Assembly: GCF_029893355.1 (NCBI RefSeq)
Contig: NZ_JARZAI010000019.1
Location: 107,678 to 171,677, forward strand
Direction: 5' to 3'
Origin: Kitasatospora sp. MAA4
Lineage (GTDB): Bacteria > Actinomycetota > Actinomycetes > Streptomycetales > Streptomycetaceae
Length of the DNA stretch: 64,000 nt
The first letter of the stretch is position 1; each line of letters opens with the position of its first letter. Of the stretch, positions 40,844-49,664 are shown piece after piece. Made by a program: the position numbers and the translations under genes. A model generated the notes under the pieces. That model saw only the letters and a list, made by a program, of their open reading frames with translations. It made no database searches and was not told the origin of the DNA.

Positions 40844-42748
40844 TCAACGAGCAGCCAGAAGCGGTGACCAACCGCCGGTCCGCTGACTGGGCACCAGGGC
40901 GAGCCGGACCGGCAGCGCCCGGCCCAGGGCCCGGGCCCGGTCCTGCTCGCCGTCCAGGAGCAGGCTCTGCTCGCGCGCGAACGCGCGCAGCAGGCTGTCG
41001 TACCCGTACCGTCCGGGCGCCGTGGAGGTCAGCAGGTGGGCGTCGACCAGCTCTTCGAGCAGCTGTTCGCAGTATCCCGGTCCGGTCTCCAGCACCCGGG
41101 CCGCGCCCTCCACGTCCAGCGTCGGCCCGTCCGGCAGGGAGAGCAGCCGGAAGGCGCGGGCGGCCGCCGGGGCGAGGGCGTCGTGGCTGAGCGCGAAGCC
41201 GGCCCGGACGTCGAGGCTGCCGACCCGCAGCTCGTCGAAGAGCCGGTACGCGTCGGCCAGCCGGTCGGCGAGATGGCGGATCTCCCAGGACGGCCGGGCG
41301 ACCAGCCGGGCGGCGCAGATCCGCAGCGCCAGCGGCAGCCGTCCGCAGGCGGCCGCCAGCTCGGCCGCCGCCGCGGGCTCGGCCGCGACCCGAGATGCGC
41401 CGAGGGCCCGGCCGAACAGCTCGACCGCCTCGTCGGCACACGGCAGCGCCAGCTCGACGGGCTGCGCGCCGACCAGGTCGACCAGCCGGGTGCGGCTGGT
41501 GACCAGCGCGGCGCCGGCCGGGTCGGCGGGCAGCAGCGGACGGACCTGGACGCTGTCCCACGCGTTGTCCAGCACCACCAGCACCCGCCGCTCGGCCAGC
41601 ACGGACCGGTAGAGCGCGGTACGCGCGTCGAGGCCGGCCGGCAGCGCCTGGAGCGGGACGCCGAGCGCGAGCAGGAAGCTGCCGAGCACGCTGCACGGCA
41701 GCGCCGGGACGCCGTCGGCGCCGTGCAGGTCGGCGAAGAGGACGCCGTCGGGGAACCCGGCGCGGACGGCGTGCGCGACGTGCCCGGCGAGCGCGCTCTT
41801 GCCCACCCCGGGCTGTCCGGAGAGCACCGCGACGAACGGGGCCGTCCGGCCGCTCGCCGTCAGCCGGGCCGTCAGCTCGGCCAGCTCGGCGGCGCGGCCG
41901 GTGAAGTCGGCCAGGTCCGGTGGGAGCTGGAACGGCGTCACCAGCGGCGCCGCGAAGCGATCAGGCTCGGCGGCGGCGGCCGGCGGCTCCTCGACCACCG
42001 GCTCGTCAAGGACGGGATCGGCGCACAGGATCCGCTGGTGGACGTCGCGCAGTTCGGAGCCGGGCTCGACGCCGATCTCCTCGGCCAGGATCCGGCGCAC
42101 CTGCTGGTAGGCGGTCAGCGCCTCCGACTGGCGGCCGTCGCGGTACAGCGCGGTCATCAGCTGCGCCCAGAAGCGCTCGCGCCCCGGGTGCGCGGCCGTC
42201 AGCGCGCGCAGCTCCGGCACCACCGACCGGCGGCCCAGCCGCAGCTCGGCCTCCAGCTTCGACTCGACGGTGTGCAGCCGCTGCTCGGCGAGCCGCTCGG
42301 CCTCCTCGCGTTGCAGCAGGTCCGAGGGCACGTCCACCAGGGCGGCGCCGCGCCAGAGGCCGAGGGCCTCGTCCAGCCGGGCGCCGGCCTGCTCGAACGC
42401 GCCCCGGCGCAGCGCCGCGGCGCCCTGGTCGCGCAGCGCCGCGAAGCGCTGGACGTCCAGCTCGCCGGGCTCGACCCGGATCAGGTAGCCGCCGGCCCGG
42501 GTCTCGATCCGCTCCCCGGCCGCGCCCAGCGCCTGGCGCAGCCGCATCACGTAGTTGCGCAGGGCCGCCGCCGCACTGCGCGGCGGTCGGCCGTCCCAGA
42601 CCACCTCGGCCAGCAGCTCCACCGGCGTCAGCTGCCCTGGCCGCACCAGCAGAGCGGCCAGCAGGACGCGCTGCTTGGCCGCCGGGACGACGCAGGTCCT
42701 CCCGGCGTCGTCCCGGACCAGCAGTGGGCCGAGGATGCCGAACTCCAT
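40844..42748 (-). CDS. SARP/AfsR-like transcriptional regulator (no TPR)
   Basis: A 634-residue regulator. Residues ~1-95 form an OmpR-type winged helix (LRNYVMRLRQALG recognition region), ~95-245 a bacterial transcriptional activation (BTAD) domain, and ~290-600 an NB-ARC/STAND ATPase with Walker A GQPGVGKSA, Walker B RVLVVLDNAWD, sensor LVTSR and GxP motif CGRLPLALR. AfsR itself continues into tetratricopeptide repeats; here the protein stops after the winged-helix part of the ATPase module. SARPs activate secondary-metabolite operons; the target is unknown and no biosynthetic cluster is adjacent. ATG 42748 has a GAGGGAA box. Confidence 0.88.
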   Translation of the reverse strand: MEFGILGPLLVRDDAGRTCVVPAAKQRVLLAALLVRPGQLTPVELLAEVVWDGRPPRSAAAALRNYVMRLRQALGAAGERIETRAGGYLIRVEPGELDVQRFAALRDQGAAALRRGAFEQAGARLDEALGLWRGAALVDVPSDLLQREEAERLAEQRLHTVESKLEAELRLGRRSVVPELRALTAAHPGRERFWAQLMTALYRDGRQSEALTAYQQVRRILAEEIGVEPGSELRDVHQRILCADPVLDEPVVEEPPAAAAEPDRFAAPLVTPFQLPPDLADFTGRAAELAELTARLTASGRTAPFVAVLSGQPGVGKSALAGHVAHAVRAGFPDGVLFADLHGADGVPALPCSVLGSFLLALGVPLQALPAGLDARTALYRSVLAERRVLVVLDNAWDSVQVRPLLPADPAGAALVTSRTRLVDLVGAQPVELALPCADEAVELFGRALGASRVAAEPAAAAELAAACGRLPLALRICAARLVARPSWEIRHLADRLADAYRLFDELRVGSLDVRAGFALSHDALAPAAARAFRLLSLPDGPTLDVEGAARVLETGPGYCEQLLEELVDAHLLTSTAPGRYGYDSLLRAFAREQSLLLDGEQDRARALGRALPVRLALVPSQRTGGWSPLLAAR

Positions 42749-42832
42749 CCGCGCTTCCCTCTCTCCGTCGATCGACCGGACTCCACGACCGGACAACCCG
42801 TGACAGGGCCTCCGATCTGCGCTTCTGTTGTA

Positions 42833-42854
42833 TCCCGGGGAACGTTGTCCGGGA
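42833..42854 (-). promoter_or_regulatory. Imperfect inverted repeat upstream of the SARP gene
   Basis: TCCCGG (42833-42838) and CCGGGA (42849-42854) flank a central AACGTT palindrome, about 85 bp upstream of the SARP start. It may be an operator or part of the SARP gene promoter; no -10/-35 pair is clear. Confidence 0.35.
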
Positions 42855-42943
42855 CGGTTCGAGCGGATCGGTCAATCAACTTCGGACAAAGCGGGGAGTT
42901 GCGTGGTCGCTCGACCGCGCAGAGTGACGGCCTCCTAGGCCTC

Positions 42944-44245
42944 CTAGGGGCGGAAGTAGCCGCAGGCGGTCTGCTCGGCCTTGACCCGGTCGGCCGGGCT
43001 CAGCGTCGTCGGCTGCGAGGCGGTCGGCGCGGTGGGCTGGAACAGCCGGGCGTCGATGACGTCGTTCGGCGCCTGCCCGGCCATGCAGGAGACCGCCACC
43101 ACTGGGATCGGACCCGGGTTGGCCGGGTCGCCGCGCAGCGGGCCGAAGCGCCACTCCGCCGACAGGACGGTCTTGTCGGTGAAGCCGAGCTGGTGCCACT
43201 GCGGTGCGGTGTCCGACCCGCCGCCCGTGGACGCGTAGTAGGCGGCGAAGCCCGCGATCCACAGGTGCGGCCCGGTGGCGAGCAGGTCGACCGTGTCGGG
43301 ATCGCCGTCCTGCCCGGGGTTCACGGCGAGCGAGAGCGTCGTGGGTGTCGGGACGCTGTCGGTGCACGGGGTCGGCGCCATGCTGCTGGGCGGGTTGCCG
43401 TGGATGACCGCCGAGGCGACCACCCCGCCGCCGGTCAGCTCCAGCCAGCGCATGTCCGCGTCGCCCTGGAACGCGTCCACCGCGACATCGCCGAGGCAGT
43501 AGCCGCTGAAGTACAGCGTGCAGCCGATCGGTACCTCCTGGACCACGGCCGCGTTCAGGTTGGCTCCGGCCCGGACGTTGGTCTTGATCGTGTAGGTGGA
43601 GCCGCTGAAGGCGCCGGGGGCCGGGGTGGACACCGGGCAGGGTACGGCGGGGGTGGCGGCCTTGGTGGCCCGGGCCGGGGCCGGGTGCGCCTTGCCGGGC
43701 AGCCGTCCGATCACCAGGGCGGAGGCCACCAGGAGGACCACGGCGGCGACCGCGGCCCACGGCGCCCAGCGGCGGCGTCCGGTCCGGGCCGCGGGCTTCT
43801 CGTCGTCGTTGCCGACGGGCGACTCGATCCGGAAGACGCCGTTCGCGGACTCCTGGGCTTTCGGCTGGGGGTCGGGCTCGGTGACCGGTGCGGCTACGGG
43901 TATCGCCGCGGCCGGCTCGGCCTCGGGTATGGGCTCGGCCTCGGCCTCGGGTGCGTCCGCGGGCTGCTCGCGCTCGCTCGCCAGCAGGCGGTCGAGCTCG
44001 CGCCAGCGGCTCTCCCAGAGCGTCACGTCGCCGCCGCACGCGCCGACGTAAGCGAGCGTCACCTCAAGGCTCGGCTGCCGCACACCGCCGGCGGCGTCGC
44101 TCAGCGTCGTGGCGCTGAACCCGGCCAGTCCGGCGAGTGCGCGGTAGGTCGGGTTCCCGGCCTCCTCGCGCACGGTCCGGAGGTCGTACGCGAACGCCGG
44201 CAACGGACCGTCGGTCGGATCGATCGGCCGTGGTCTGCGGGCCAT
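42944..44245 (-). CDS. XRE-family HTH membrane protein with SH3-like extracellular region
   Basis: A 433-residue protein. The N-terminus is an XRE-type helix-turn-helix (TYRALAGLAGFSATTLSDAAGG) followed by an acidic, Glu/Pro/Ala-rich linker encoded by repetitive sequence, a transmembrane helix (WAAVAAVVLLVASALVIG, about 170) and an extracytoplasmic region with a bacterial-SH3-like start (STYTIKTNVRAGANLNAAVVQEV) and several Cys residues. This architecture is common in streptomycetes and may link a surface signal to DNA binding. AGGAGG lies six bases before ATG 44245. Confidence 0.82.
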   Translation of the reverse strand: MARRPRPIDPTDGPLPAFAYDLRTVREEAGNPTYRALAGLAGFSATTLSDAAGGVRQPSLEVTLAYVGACGGDVTLWESRWRELDRLLASEREQPADAPEAEAEPIPEAEPAAAIPVAAPVTEPDPQPKAQESANGVFRIESPVGNDDEKPAARTGRRRWAPWAAVAAVVLLVASALVIGRLPGKAHPAPARATKAATPAVPCPVSTPAPGAFSGSTYTIKTNVRAGANLNAAVVQEVPIGCTLYFSGYCLGDVAVDAFQGDADMRWLELTGGGVVASAVIHGNPPSSMAPTPCTDSVPTPTTLSLAVNPGQDGDPDTVDLLATGPHLWIAGFAAYYASTGGGSDTAPQWHQLGFTDKTVLSAEWRFGPLRGDPANPGPIPVVAVSCMAGQAPNDVIDARLFQPTAPTASQPTTLSPADRVKAEQTACGYFRP

Positions 44246-44447
44246 TGAGCCTCCTGTCTTGCTCACGGGGTGGGTGCACCGCCATTTGTACCGTCCCCGT
44301 CCGCGACCGCCGTCGACGCCCTGCTGCTGGGCAGCGCTTCGACGGACGGCCGGCGGCCGATGCCTGACGATGTGTGGTCAATATAGGGGTGCGGGGCACG
44401 GTCCGACCTACCCTTGCGGGTGTGACCGTCGTGACGGAGGTGTCCTG

Positions 44448-45101
44448 ATGTCCGCGCTCATCCCGCGCCCGCGGCTGGTGCTCGCGCCCGGCGCGGTGCA
44501 CGTTCCCGGGTGGCTGTCCCCGGAACGGCAGCGGGAGCTGGTCGCGGCCTGCCGTGCCTGGGCCACCGGGCCGGTGCCGATCCGGCACACCGCCCTGCCG
44601 GGCGGCGGGGTGATGTCGGTGCGAACGGTGTGCCTCGGCTGGCACTGGCAGCCCTACCGCTACACCCGGACCGCCGGCGACGTGAACGGCGCCCGAGTGG
44701 CCGACTTCCCCGACTGGCTGGCCGAGCTGGGCCGACGCGCCCTGGTGGACGCGTACCTGGACCCGGCGGCCGGCGACGGCTACACCCCCGACACCGCGCT
44801 GATCAACTTCTACGACGACCAGGCCCGGATGGGCATGCACCAGGACAAGGACGAGAAGTCCGGCGCGCCGGTCGTCTCACTGAGCATCGGCGACAGCTGC
44901 GTGTTCCGCTTCGGCAACACCACGAACCGCAACAAGCCGTACACCGACCTCGAACTCGCCTCGGGCGACCTGTTCGTCTTCGGCGGCCCGTCCCGCTTCG
45001 CCTACCACGGCGTCCCGCGGGTCCTCCCGGGAACCGGCGACCCCGACTGCGGCCTGACCTCCGGCCGCCTCAACCTCACGCTGCGGGTCACCGGTCTCTA
45101 G
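44448..45101 (+). CDS. alkB: AlkB-family DNA/RNA-repair dioxygenase
   Basis: A 217-residue 2-oxoglutarate/Fe(II) oxygenase. The AlkB core is complete: NFYDDQARMGMHQDKDE provides the N-x-Y lid and the H-x-D iron ligands, FAYHGVPRV the distal His, and GRLNLTLRVTGL the two Arg residues that bind 2-oxoglutarate. AlkB removes alkyl groups from N1-meA and N3-meC in nucleic acid. GGAGG lies ahead of ATG 44448. Its TAG stop is the left CTAG of the inserted element at 45098-45266, so the coding sequence survived the insertion intact. Confidence 0.93.
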   Translation: MSALIPRPRLVLAPGAVHVPGWLSPERQRELVAACRAWATGPVPIRHTALPGGGVMSVRTVCLGWHWQPYRYTRTAGDVNGARVADFPDWLAELGRRALVDAYLDPAAGDGYTPDTALINFYDDQARMGMHQDKDEKSGAPVVSLSIGDSCVFRFGNTTNRNKPYTDLELASGDLFVFGGPSRFAYHGVPRVLPGTGDPDCGLTSGRLNLTLRVTGL

Positions 45102-45266
45102 TGCCGCGTCAGGCAACCTTTGCCCGGCGAGGAGCGGCGTCCGGTGCGTGCTCTCGGCGTGCCGGGCGGAAGTCCTCGTACTGGACGTACTTGGGCTTTC
45201 GTCCGGTGCGGCGAGAGTGCGTGCCGGGCGTCGCGACGGGGCGAAGGTTGCCTGACGCGGCACTAG
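45098..45266. mobile_element. 161-bp MITE-like element with CTAG target duplication
   Basis: Terminal inverted repeats TGCCGCGTCAGGCAACCTT (45102-45120 and its exact reverse complement at 45244-45262) extend further with one mismatch (TGCCC against CGCCC). The 161-bp element is flanked by CTAG on both sides (45098-45101 and 45263-45266), consistent with a 4-bp (or TA) target duplication. No full ORF fits inside, but the minus strand can be read as RKPKYVQYEDFRPARREHAP..., perhaps the relic of a transposase tail. A non-autonomous element mobilised in trans by a related IS transposase is likely. Confidence 0.88.
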
Positions 45267-45952
45267 CGCCGTGCGGGCGCGGGACGGAACAGGGTGGAGC
45301 GGGAGGCGAGCACGCCCAGGCCCAGGGCGATGAGATGCCCGGCGTCCGCCAGCCCCTGGTCCAACCCCCAGGTGACGGCCAGCGCCAGCGCGAGCGCGGG
45401 CAATCCGTAGCGCCGCGCCGGGCGGGGGCCGAGCGCTAGTAGGCAGCCGGCGGTGGCCACCAGGCCGTAGCTGATGCCGACGTCACGCGCGTGCGACAGC
45501 GCGCCCGGGATGCCGGTGGCGAGCATCACCCACATCGAGCCCTCGGTGAGCAGGGTGGCGCCCAGGTGCCCGAAGACGAAGACCGCGCCCGCCCGGGCCG
45601 CGCCCCAGCGCCACTCGGCGAGCCCGACCACCGCGGCCACCGCCGCGATGCCGACCCAGGCGGGCACCCCGTCCACCACCAGGCCGCTGGTGAACAGCGT
45701 CCACCACTTGCCGACCTCCATGTGGTGCACGTTGCTGCTGTTGTGCCGGATGAAGCTGGCCCGGCCCCGCCGGCTCTGACCGGCCAGCCACCAGGCCACC
45801 AGCGTCAGCACCAGGACGTACCCCGTGGTGAGTGGGAGGCGGCGGGGCAGCACTCGCAGCAGCCGCACCAGCCGGTGCACGGGTCCGCGCTCCGGCGCCG
45901 GTCGTCCCGGGTCGGGGCGGTCGTCGGTCCTCACCGCGCCGCGGTCCTTCAT
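45263..45952 (-). CDS. Rhomboid-like membrane protein
   Basis: A 229-residue protein with six or so helices. FVFGHLGATLLTEG and DVGISYGLVATAG resemble the rhomboid loop and the Gly-x-Ser nucleophile region, and DAGHLIALGLG supplies the catalytic-type His in the last helix. It is therefore a possible intramembrane serine protease, though the Ser context (GISYG) differs from the usual GASG. The ATG at 45952 was chosen; an in-frame GTG at 45991 would add 13 residues, and neither has a good ribosome-binding site. Its TAG stop is the right CTAG of the MITE. Confidence 0.75.
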   Translation of the reverse strand: MKDRGAVRTDDRPDPGRPAPERGPVHRLVRLLRVLPRRLPLTTGYVLVLTLVAWWLAGQSRRGRASFIRHNSSNVHHMEVGKWWTLFTSGLVVDGVPAWVGIAAVAAVVGLAEWRWGAARAGAVFVFGHLGATLLTEGSMWVMLATGIPGALSHARDVGISYGLVATAGCLLALGPRPARRYGLPALALALAVTWGLDQGLADAGHLIALGLGVLASRSTLFRPAPARR

Positions 45953-46065
45953 GCTGTCGCCCGCCGTCGCTTCCGTACTGCCTGCCGTCACGGATTCGAG
46001 CGTAGTGACGTGCGGCCCCCGGCCGAACGCTTCGGCGGATCCGCCCAGGTCGGCGGTGGTCACCC

Positions 46066-47424
46066 TCACCCGTTCGGGGTAGCGGCGGGCTGGACGGGCA
46101 GGCTGCCGTCCCGGTGCACGGCGGTGGTCAGCACGCCGAGCCGCCGCAGCCAGGTCTGCTCGGTGGTCGCGTCGCCGATCCGCTTCTTCACGAGTTCGCG
46201 TACCACGTCCTGTGCATTCTGCAGCGGCGGCTCGGCGAGCAGCGGGTGGCCCTGGGCCAGCGCGGCGGAGGCGTTGTCGAGGGACTTGAGCAGCGTCTGA
46301 CGGCGGTCGGCGGGCAGCTGCGCCGGGCCGACCTCGGCGCGCAGCTGCTGGAGGCCGACGGCCGGGCTCTGCTTGTCGGTGCTGTCCACGGCGGACACGG
46401 TGGTCGCCGACGTGCCGCTACGTGCTGCGCTCGGCTGCGGGGCGGGCCGGTCCAGCACGAACGCGGTGATCGCGGTGATCGCGACGACCGCGCCCAGCCC
46501 GACGGCTCCGTACGCGAGCGGGCGCGAACGGCGCCTGCGCGCGGGGGCGGATGCGGCGGCGGGGGTGGGGGTGGGGGTGGGGGTGAGATCGAGCTGCCGG
46601 GTGGGGGCCGCCAGTGCGGCGAGCAGCTCCACTCTGGCGGCGGCCGCGTCGGCGGGCCGATCGTCCGGGTCCTTGGCGAGCAGCCGCCGCACCACCGCGT
46701 CCAGCGCGGGCGGGACCTCCGGGCGCCGGTCGGTGACCGGGGCGGGCGGTTCGGAGACGTGCTTGAAGGCGACGGCGACCGCCGTCTCCGCGCTGAACGG
46801 CGGCTCCCCGGTCAGCATCTCCACCAGGACGCAGCCCAGCGCGTAGAGGTCGGACCGGCCGTCCAGCGGCTTGGCGGTGGCCTGCTCGGGGGAGAGGTAG
46901 GCGGCGGTGCCGAGCACCGTGGCGGTCTGGGTGAGTTGGCTGCCGGAGGAGCCGGCCCGGGCGATGCCGAAGTCGACGACCTTCACGGCGTCGTCGTCGG
47001 TGATCATGATGTTGGCGGGTTTGACGTCCCGGTGCACCAGCCCGGCCTCGTGCGCGACGCCCAGCGCCTCGCAGACCGCGGCGGCGATCGCCACCGCCTG
47101 TTCGACCGGCAGGCCGGCGGTCCCGGTGGTCAGCCGGCTGAGCGGCTGCCCGTTGATCAGCTCCATGACGATGTACGGCGAGCCCTGGTCGACGCCCGAG
47201 TCGAAGACCATCGCGATGCCCGGGTGGGTGAGCATCGCGGCGTGCTGCGCCTCGCGCTGGAACCGTTCGGCGAAGCGCGGGTCGTCGGCCAGTCCGCCGT
47301 TCAGTACCTTCACCGCGACCTGGCGCCCGAGCACGTGGTCCAGGCCCCGCCACACGGTGGCCATCCCGCCGACGCCGAGTATCTCGACCAGCTCGTAACG
47401 CCCGTTCAGCGCCCGTCCGTGCAC
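46066..47424 (-). CDS. Membrane Ser/Thr protein kinase (PknB-type, no PASTA)
   Basis: A 452-residue kinase. Gly loop GVGGMATVWRG, VAVKVL Lys, catalytic VHRDVKPANIM, VVDFGIARA and the activation segment ending GTAAYLSPEQA are all intact, so it should be active. A Thr-Pro run (encoded by a GGGGGT repeat at 46556-46586 on the plus strand) precedes a TM helix (GAVGLGAVVAITAITAFVL) and a ~120-residue extracytoplasmic helical domain of unknown ligand. The start is GTG 47424. It is adjacent to the rhomboid-like gene on the same strand. Confidence 0.92.
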   Translation of the reverse strand: MHGRALNGRYELVEILGVGGMATVWRGLDHVLGRQVAVKVLNGGLADDPRFAERFQREAQHAAMLTHPGIAMVFDSGVDQGSPYIVMELINGQPLSRLTTGTAGLPVEQAVAIAAAVCEALGVAHEAGLVHRDVKPANIMITDDDAVKVVDFGIARAGSSGSQLTQTATVLGTAAYLSPEQATAKPLDGRSDLYALGCVLVEMLTGEPPFSAETAVAVAFKHVSEPPAPVTDRRPEVPPALDAVVRRLLAKDPDDRPADAAAARVELLAALAAPTRQLDLTPTPTPTPAAASAPARRRRSRPLAYGAVGLGAVVAITAITAFVLDRPAPQPSAARSGTSATTVSAVDSTDKQSPAVGLQQLRAEVGPAQLPADRRQTLLKSLDNASAALAQGHPLLAEPPLQNAQDVVRELVKKRIGDATTEQTWLRRLGVLTTAVHRDGSLPVQPAATPNG

Positions 47425-47523
47425 CTGTCACCACTCCTCATGTCCGGCCGGGGGGGACGATAGCGGCTGTTCTTGTGGATTCCCTGTGGACCGGGAGCGG
47501 CAGCTGGGTAGCGGCATTTCTTA

Positions 47524-47537
47524 TGCAACTAGTTGCA
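47524..47537 (+). promoter_or_regulatory. 14-bp perfect palindrome, probable PadR operator
   Basis: TGCAACTAGTTGCA is a perfect palindrome 62 bp upstream of the oxidoreductase start, in an otherwise G/C-rich gap. Its A/T-cored dyad is typical of PadR/MarR-type operators, and a PadR gene is the next gene of the same operon, so autoregulation by that protein is the simplest reading. Confidence 0.65.
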
Positions 47538-47599
47538 GAGGATCATCCCGGCGGCCTACCGTGGGGTAACCGTCTGCGTCCGCGTCCGAGGAGCCCCTG

Positions 47600-49621
47600 A
47601 TGAGCGAGTACCCCCACCTGTTGAGCCCGCTCGACCTGGGCTTCACCACGCTTCCCAACCGGGTGCTGATGGGCTCGATGCACGTCGGCCTGGAGGAGGC
47701 CCCGCAGGGCTTCGAGCGGATGGCGGAGTTCTACGCCGCCCGGGCGCGCGGCGGGGTGGGCCTCATCGTCACCGGCGGGATCGCCCCCAACGAGCAGGGC
47801 AAGCCGTGGTCCGGCGGCGCCAAGCTGACCACCGAGGAGGAGGTCGCGCAGCACGCGACCGTCACCGCCGCCGTGCACCGCGAGGGCGGCCGGATCGCGA
47901 TGCAGATCCTGCACTTCGGCCGCTACGCCTACCACCCCGAGCTGGTGGCGCCCAGCGCGATCCAGGCCCCGATCAGCCCGTTCGTCCCGCACGAGCTGAC
48001 CGAGGAGGAGATCGAGCAGACCATCGAGGACTTCGCGCGGACCGCGCAGCTCGCCCGGCAGGCCGGCTACGACGGCGTGGAGATCATGGGCTCCGAGGGC
48101 TACCTGATCAACGAGTTCATCGCCGCCCCCACCAACCGGCGCGAGGACCGCTGGGGCGGCGAGTACCGCAACCGGATCCGCTTCCCCGTCGAGATCGTCC
48201 GCCGGGTGCGCGAGCGGGTCGGCGCGGACTTCATCCTGATCTACCGCCTCTCCATGCTCGACCTGATCCCCGGCGGCTCCACCCTGGAGGAGGTGGTCAC
48301 GCTGGCCCGGGAGATCGAGGCCGCCGGCGCCACCATCATCAACACCGGCATCGGCTGGCACGAGGCGCGGATCCCGACCATCGCGACCTCGGTCCCGCGC
48401 GGCGCCTGGGCCTGGGTCACCAAGAAGGTGATGGGCGCGGTCGGCATCCCGCTGGTGACCAGCAACCGGATCAACACCCCCGAACTGGCCGAGCAGTTGC
48501 TCGCCGACGGCTGCGCGGACCTGGTCTCGCTGGCCCGTCCGCTGCTGGCCGACCCCGACTTCGTCGCCAAGTCCGCGGACGGTCGGTCCGCCGGCATCAA
48601 CACCTGCATCGGCTGCAACCAGGCCTGCCTGGACCACACCTTCAGCGGCCAGATCACCTCCTGCCTGGTCAACCCGCGGGCCTGCCACGAGACCGAACTC
48701 CTCCTGACGCCGACCCGGCGCCGCAAGCGCGTCGCGGTGGTCGGTGCGGGCCCCGCCGGACTCGCCTTCGCGGTCACGGCCGCCGAACGCGGCCACAGCG
48801 TCACGCTCTTCGACGCCGCCGAGGAGATCGGCGGGCAGCTGAACGTCGCCCGCAGGGTCCCCGGCAAGGAGGAGTTCGACGAGACGCTGCGCTACTACCG
48901 CTACCAGCTGGAGCAGTACGGCGTGGACGTCCGGCTCGGCACCGCCGTCACCGCCTCGCTGCTGACCAGCTCGGAATTCGAGGAGATCGTGCTCGCCACC
49001 GGTGTCACCCCGCGGGCTCCCGGCATCGAGGGCGAGGACCACCCCAGCGTGGTCAGCTACCTCGACGTGCTGCGCGACAAGGCCGAGGTCGGCCCGCGGG
49101 TCGCCATCCTGGGCGCGGGCGGCATCGGCTTCGACGTCGCGGAGTTCCTCACCGACCCGGGCGACGCGGCCAGCCTCAACCCGCCGGTCTTCTACCAGCA
49201 GTGGGGCATCGACCCCGAGCACAGCACCCCCGGCGGCCTGCGCAAGCCCGAGCGCAGCCCGTCGCCGCGTGCCGTCCACCTGTTGCAGCGCAAGGCCAGC
49301 AAGGTCGGCGCCGGCCTGGGCAAGACCACCGGCTGGATCCACCGCACCGAGCTCAAGCACCGCGGCGTCACCATGGTCGCGGGCGCCACCTACCACCGCA
49401 TCGACGACGAGGGCCTGCACCTGAGCGTGGACGGCGAGCGGCAGGTGCTGGCCGTCGACACCGTCGTCCTGTGCACGGGCCAGGAGCCCCGGCGCGACCT
49501 GTACGAGGCGCTGCTGGCCGCCGGACGCACGCCGCACCTGATCGGCGGCGCCGACGTGGCCGCCGAACTGGACGCCAAGCGGGCCATCCGGCAGGGCACC
49601 GAACTGGCGGCTGCTCTCTGA
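47600..49621 (+). CDS. 2,4-dienoyl-CoA reductase-like NADH:flavin oxidoreductase
   Basis: A 673-residue enzyme with the FadH layout: an N-terminal old-yellow-enzyme TIM barrel (residues 1-~365; PNRVLMGSMH, LHFGRYAYHP, GYDGVEIMGSEGYLINEF), a Cys cluster for a 4Fe-4S centre (CIGCNQACLDHTF with a later Cys in TSCLVNP) and a C-terminal FAD/NAD(P)-binding domain (VAVVGAGPAGLAFAV; second Rossmann motif VAILGAGGIGFDVAEF). Electrons pass from NAD(P)H through FAD and the Fe-S centre to FMN. The substrate may be a dienoyl-CoA or another enone. GAGGAG precedes the ATG. It is co-directional with the PadR gene 43 bp downstream. Confidence 0.92.
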   Translation: MSEYPHLLSPLDLGFTTLPNRVLMGSMHVGLEEAPQGFERMAEFYAARARGGVGLIVTGGIAPNEQGKPWSGGAKLTTEEEVAQHATVTAAVHREGGRIAMQILHFGRYAYHPELVAPSAIQAPISPFVPHELTEEEIEQTIEDFARTAQLARQAGYDGVEIMGSEGYLINEFIAAPTNRREDRWGGEYRNRIRFPVEIVRRVRERVGADFILIYRLSMLDLIPGGSTLEEVVTLAREIEAAGATIINTGIGWHEARIPTIATSVPRGAWAWVTKKVMGAVGIPLVTSNRINTPELAEQLLADGCADLVSLARPLLADPDFVAKSADGRSAGINTCIGCNQACLDHTFSGQITSCLVNPRACHETELLLTPTRRRKRVAVVGAGPAGLAFAVTAAERGHSVTLFDAAEEIGGQLNVARRVPGKEEFDETLRYYRYQLEQYGVDVRLGTAVTASLLTSSEFEEIVLATGVTPRAPGIEGEDHPSVVSYLDVLRDKAEVGPRVAILGAGGIGFDVAEFLTDPGDAASLNPPVFYQQWGIDPEHSTPGGLRKPERSPSPRAVHLLQRKASKVGAGLGKTTGWIHRTELKHRGVTMVAGATYHRIDDEGLHLSVDGERQVLAVDTVVLCTGQEPRRDLYEALLAAGRTPHLIGGADVAAELDAKRAIRQGTELAAAL

Positions 49622-49664
49622 GCTTCGGCTGTTCAGGTTCCGGGGGCGGCCTAGGATCCTTCTC

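Noticed and set aside
45102..45262. Small gene inside the MITE
   Set aside because: A short frame resembling a transposase tail is readable, but it lacks a start and covers only part of the element.
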